From Desulfatitalea sp. (GTDB taxonomy: Bacteria > Desulfobacterota > Desulfobacteria > Desulfobacterales > Desulfosarcinaceae), in NCBI GenBank assembly GCA_018224505.1, contig JAGTVD010000346.1, positions 1 through 8,075 of the forward strand: a stretch of 8,075 nucleotides of DNA, given 5' to 3'. Below are positions 6,132 through 8,075 of this stretch, in pieces. Under the pieces are notes generated by a model that saw nothing but the letters and a program-made list of their open reading frames with translations, did not search any database and was not told the origin of the DNA. The translations under genes were made by a program, and so were the position numbers. Numbering within the stretch: the stretch's first letter is position 1; each line of letters starts with the position of its first letter.

Positions 6132-7724
6132 ATGCAAACGTGGCGACTCCTGGATACGCCGCCCATGTCGGCAGCGGCCAACATGGCGCTGGATGAGACC
6201 CTGGTGGAACTCAAAGGGCGTGGCGGCACGCCCGACACGCTCCACTTTCTGCAATTTCTGCCCCGTTGCGTGCTGGTGGGGTTCCACCAGTCGGTGGCCG
6301 AGGAGATCCGGTCCGACTACTGCCGGCAGCACGGCATCGAGATCAATCGCCGGGTCACCGGCGGCGGCGCCATATTGTTCGATGAAAGCCAACTGGGATG
6401 GGAAGTGATCTGCGACAAGTCCTTTTTCAATGTGCGCATACCGGACCAGGGACTATTCCGCAGGCTGTGCGAGCCGGTGGTCACCGCCCTGGCAAAGTTG
6501 GGCCTTGCGGCCACCTTCCGGCCCCGCAACGACATTGAAATCAATGGCCGCAAAATATCCGGCACCGGCGGCACCGAGTCGGGAGATGCCTTTTTGTTCC
6601 AAGGCACCATGCTGGTGGATTTCGATGTGGACACCATGCTCAGAAGCCTGCGCATCCCGGTGGAGAAACTCAAAGCCAAGGAGATCGACTCGGTCCGGGA
6701 GCGGGTCACCTGCCTGAAGTGGGAGTTGGGCCGCGTGCCCCCCCTGGAAGCCATCAAGGAGGCGATTCGCACCAGCTTCGAGCAGCACCTGGGTATCCGG
6801 TTGCAATCCGGCGGATTGACGGACGAAGAAAGAAAGCTGTTCGAACAGAAATTGCCTTTTTTTCAATCCCGCCAATGGGTGGATGCGGTCAACCCCCGTT
6901 TTCAGCGCCGCGAGGTGCTCCAGGCGGCCTACAAAGGAGATGCCGGCCTGGTGCGCTTCACGCTGGTCGTGAACCCCCTTTCCAAGCGCATCAAGGACAT
7001 CTTCATCACCGGCGATTTTCTCTCATTTCCATCCCGGGCGCTCCATGACATGGAAGCGGTCCTGCGGGGCATGCCGCTGGAGCGCAAACAGCTCGGCGGG
7101 GTGATCCGCCGGTTTTTCAAGGAAGATCGCATCTGCATACCGGGCATGGCGGCCGGAGATTTCCTCAAACCCCTGGACCAGGTGCTCGCCAAAATGGAGA
7201 TTACCCGCTACGGCATCCCCCTGCCCCACTGCAATCAGATTTCGGTAACCAACGGCACCTTTGCCGAGGTGGCGGCCCTTCATCCCTCGGTGCTGCTGCT
7301 GCCATACTGTTCCAAGGATATCGAATGCGACCTGCGCTACGCAAAGGGTTGCCGCAGCTGCGGCGAGTGCACCATCGGCGACGCCTGGACATTGGGGCGG
7401 CGGCACCATATGAAGATGGTTTGCGTCACCAGTTTCGAAGATCTGCTGCAGGAGCTGGCGCGCATGAAATCGTTGGGGCACCGTGCCTTCATCGGTTGCT
7501 GCTGCCAACCTTTCTTCACCAAGCACGTGGATGATTTCGAGCGCGTCGGCCTTCCCGGTATCCTGCTGGATATCGACTGCACCACCTGTTATGAACTGGA
7601 CCAGGCCAAGGAAGCCTATGCCGGTCGGTTTGACCGCCAGACCGCGGTGAACCTGGACCTGCTGGAAACCGTGCTGCGCGTATGCGCCCCTGCGCCGCAG
7701 CAAACCATTCAACAGGTCGGCTGA
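6132..7724 (+). CDS. Lipoate-protein ligase (LplA/sLpl-like) fused to a Cys-rich DUF116-like C-terminal domain
   Basis: The product has 530 residues, about 200 more than an ordinary LplA. Residues 1-240 form the ligase catalytic domain: AAANMALDE (15-22), the RRVTGGGAILFD motif (73-84) and NGRKISGTGG (138-147) with the catalytic lysine K141, then FLFQGTMLVD. Residues about 262-350 resemble the LplA C-terminal accessory domain (GLVRFTLVV...KDIFITGDF). Residues about 355-505 form a separate Cys-rich domain with C367, C393, C399, C407-C410-C413, the triplet C456-C457-C458, C483 and C486. Its IGCCCQPFFTKH and TTCYELDQAKEAYAG stretches recall DUF116 proteins (tentative). The enzyme would attach lipoate, or an octanoyl precursor, to the GcvH-like carrier encoded two genes upstream. 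The Cys pattern suggests an Fe-S or metal site or a redox-active thiol domain. The gene is 23 bp after the OsmC stop, in the same unit. Confidence 0.88.
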   Translation: MQTWRLLDTPPMSAAANMALDETLVELKGRGGTPDTLHFLQFLPRCVLVGFHQSVAEEIRSDYCRQHGIEINRRVTGGGAILFDESQLGWEVICDKSFFNVRIPDQGLFRRLCEPVVTALAKLGLAATFRPRNDIEINGRKISGTGGTESGDAFLFQGTMLVDFDVDTMLRSLRIPVEKLKAKEIDSVRERVTCLKWELGRVPPLEAIKEAIRTSFEQHLGIRLQSGGLTDEERKLFEQKLPFFQSRQWVDAVNPRFQRREVLQAAYKGDAGLVRFTLVVNPLSKRIKDIFITGDFLSFPSRALHDMEAVLRGMPLERKQLGGVIRRFFKEDRICIPGMAAGDFLKPLDQVLAKMEITRYGIPLPHCNQISVTNGTFAEVAALHPSVLLLPYCSKDIECDLRYAKGCRSCGECTIGDAWTLGRRHHMKMVCVTSFEDLLQELARMKSLGHRAFIGCCCQPFFTKHVDDFERVGLPGILLDIDCTTCYELDQAKEAYAGRFDRQTAVNLDLLETVLRVCAPAPQQTIQQVG

Positions 7725-7740
7725 GACCCACGGTGAATCG

Positions 7741-8075
7741 ATGACGCACATTGGCGAGCGATATGATGTGGTGGTGGTGGGAGCGGGGCCGGCAGGGGCG
7801 TCGGCGGCCCTGGCGGCCGCGGCCGGGGGTGCGCGCGTCCTGATGGTGGAACGCAAAGCGGTTCCGGGCGTGCCGGTGCGCTGCGCCGAACACATACCGG
7901 CTTTGCTGCTGGGCGAAATCCCGTACTCATCCGACTTCATCGTGCAATCGGTCAGCGGCATGCGCACCCATCTGCCGGACGGCCAGGTGACCGAAACCAA
8001 AGCGCCGGGCTACATCATCGCACGTGACCGGTTCGACCAGGCCCTGGTGCGCGCGGCGGCCGACGCCGGCGCCGA
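7741..8075 (+). CDS. FAD-dependent oxidoreductase, geranylgeranyl-reductase family, possibly LipT-like (3' end outside window)
   Basis: The frame is open from ATG 7741 to the window edge (111 complete codons). The N-terminus is a Rossmann FAD-binding motif: YDVVVVGAGPAGASAAL (residues 8-24), with GAGPAG at 14-19 and the ribose-binding acidic residue E37 at the end of the second strand (VLMVERK). The segment VPVRCAEHIP (44-53) matches the conserved P-x-R/Q-C-G/A-E stretch of geranylgeranyl-reductase-like flavoproteins, and ARDRFDQALVRAA (94-106) matches the usual second conserved block. A short GGTGA (7732-7736) precedes the start, which is 16 bp after the ligase stop. Flavoproteins of this family called LipT are encoded beside lipoate-assembly genes in sHdr-LbpA clusters, so the same role is plausible here. 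The catalytic part is not visible, so substrate reduction (isoprenoid or other) cannot be excluded. Confidence 0.82.
   Translation, partial: MTHIGERYDVVVVGAGPAGASAALAAAAGGARVLMVERKAVPGVPVRCAEHIPALLLGEIPYSSDFIVQSVSGMRTHLPDGQVTETKAPGYIIARDRFDQALVRAAADAGA

Overview
The window is GC-rich, and all of its genes lie on the + strand in what looks like one or two transcription units. The gene content points to an anaerobic, respiratory bacterium, most likely a sulfate-reducing or related Desulfobacterota (formerly Deltaproteobacteria) member. The reasons are a multihaem cytochrome c fused to a NarI/DsrM-type membrane cytochrome b, two HdrD-type iron-sulfur proteins with CCG domains, and an apparent selenoprotein. 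The taxonomy is inference; no marker gene is present.

Layout. Positions 1-1366 hold the 3' part of a cytochrome gene with seven visible CxxCH motifs followed by about five membrane helices. A spacer of about 120 bp with a strong stem-loop (1412-1446) follows. Next come a GlcD-type FAD-linked oxidase (1488-2867) and an HdrD/GlcF-type [4Fe-4S]/CCG protein (2873-3973), five bases apart. A second spacer of about 110 bp carries a plausible sigma70-type promoter (3990-4018). It leads into a tightly packed block: a GcvH-like lipoyl-carrier protein (4087-4518), a second HdrD-type protein (4520-5716), an OsmC-family protein read through an in-frame TGA (5716-6108), a lipoate-protein ligase with an additional Cys-rich C-terminal domain (6132-7724), and the start of a geranylgeranyl-reductase-like FAD oxidoreductase (7741 to the window end).

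How the genes may work together. The block closely resembles the parts list of the sHdr-LbpA sulfur-oxidation system: HdrB/HdrC modules in duplicate, a GcvH-like lipoate-binding protein that is not part of glycine cleavage, a dedicated lipoate ligase, and a LipT-like flavoprotein. It differs in several ways. The HdrC and HdrB parts are fused in HdrD style, no HdrA is visible, a GlcD-like flavoprotein and a membrane cytochrome are next door, and a selenocysteine-containing OsmC is embedded in it. I infer a lipoamide-dependent redox module whose electrons are exchanged through CCG iron-sulfur proteins with a membrane b/c cytochrome. The substrate cannot be read from the sequence.

The strongest single observation is the OsmC selenoprotein. 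The TGA (5863-5865) falls exactly where the family has its peroxidatic Cys. The frame continues with clear OsmC homology, including the second active-site Cys. A compact GC-rich hairpin with a GGUC apical loop sits 20 nt downstream, as expected for a bacterial SECIS element. Conventional gene calling would split or lose this gene.
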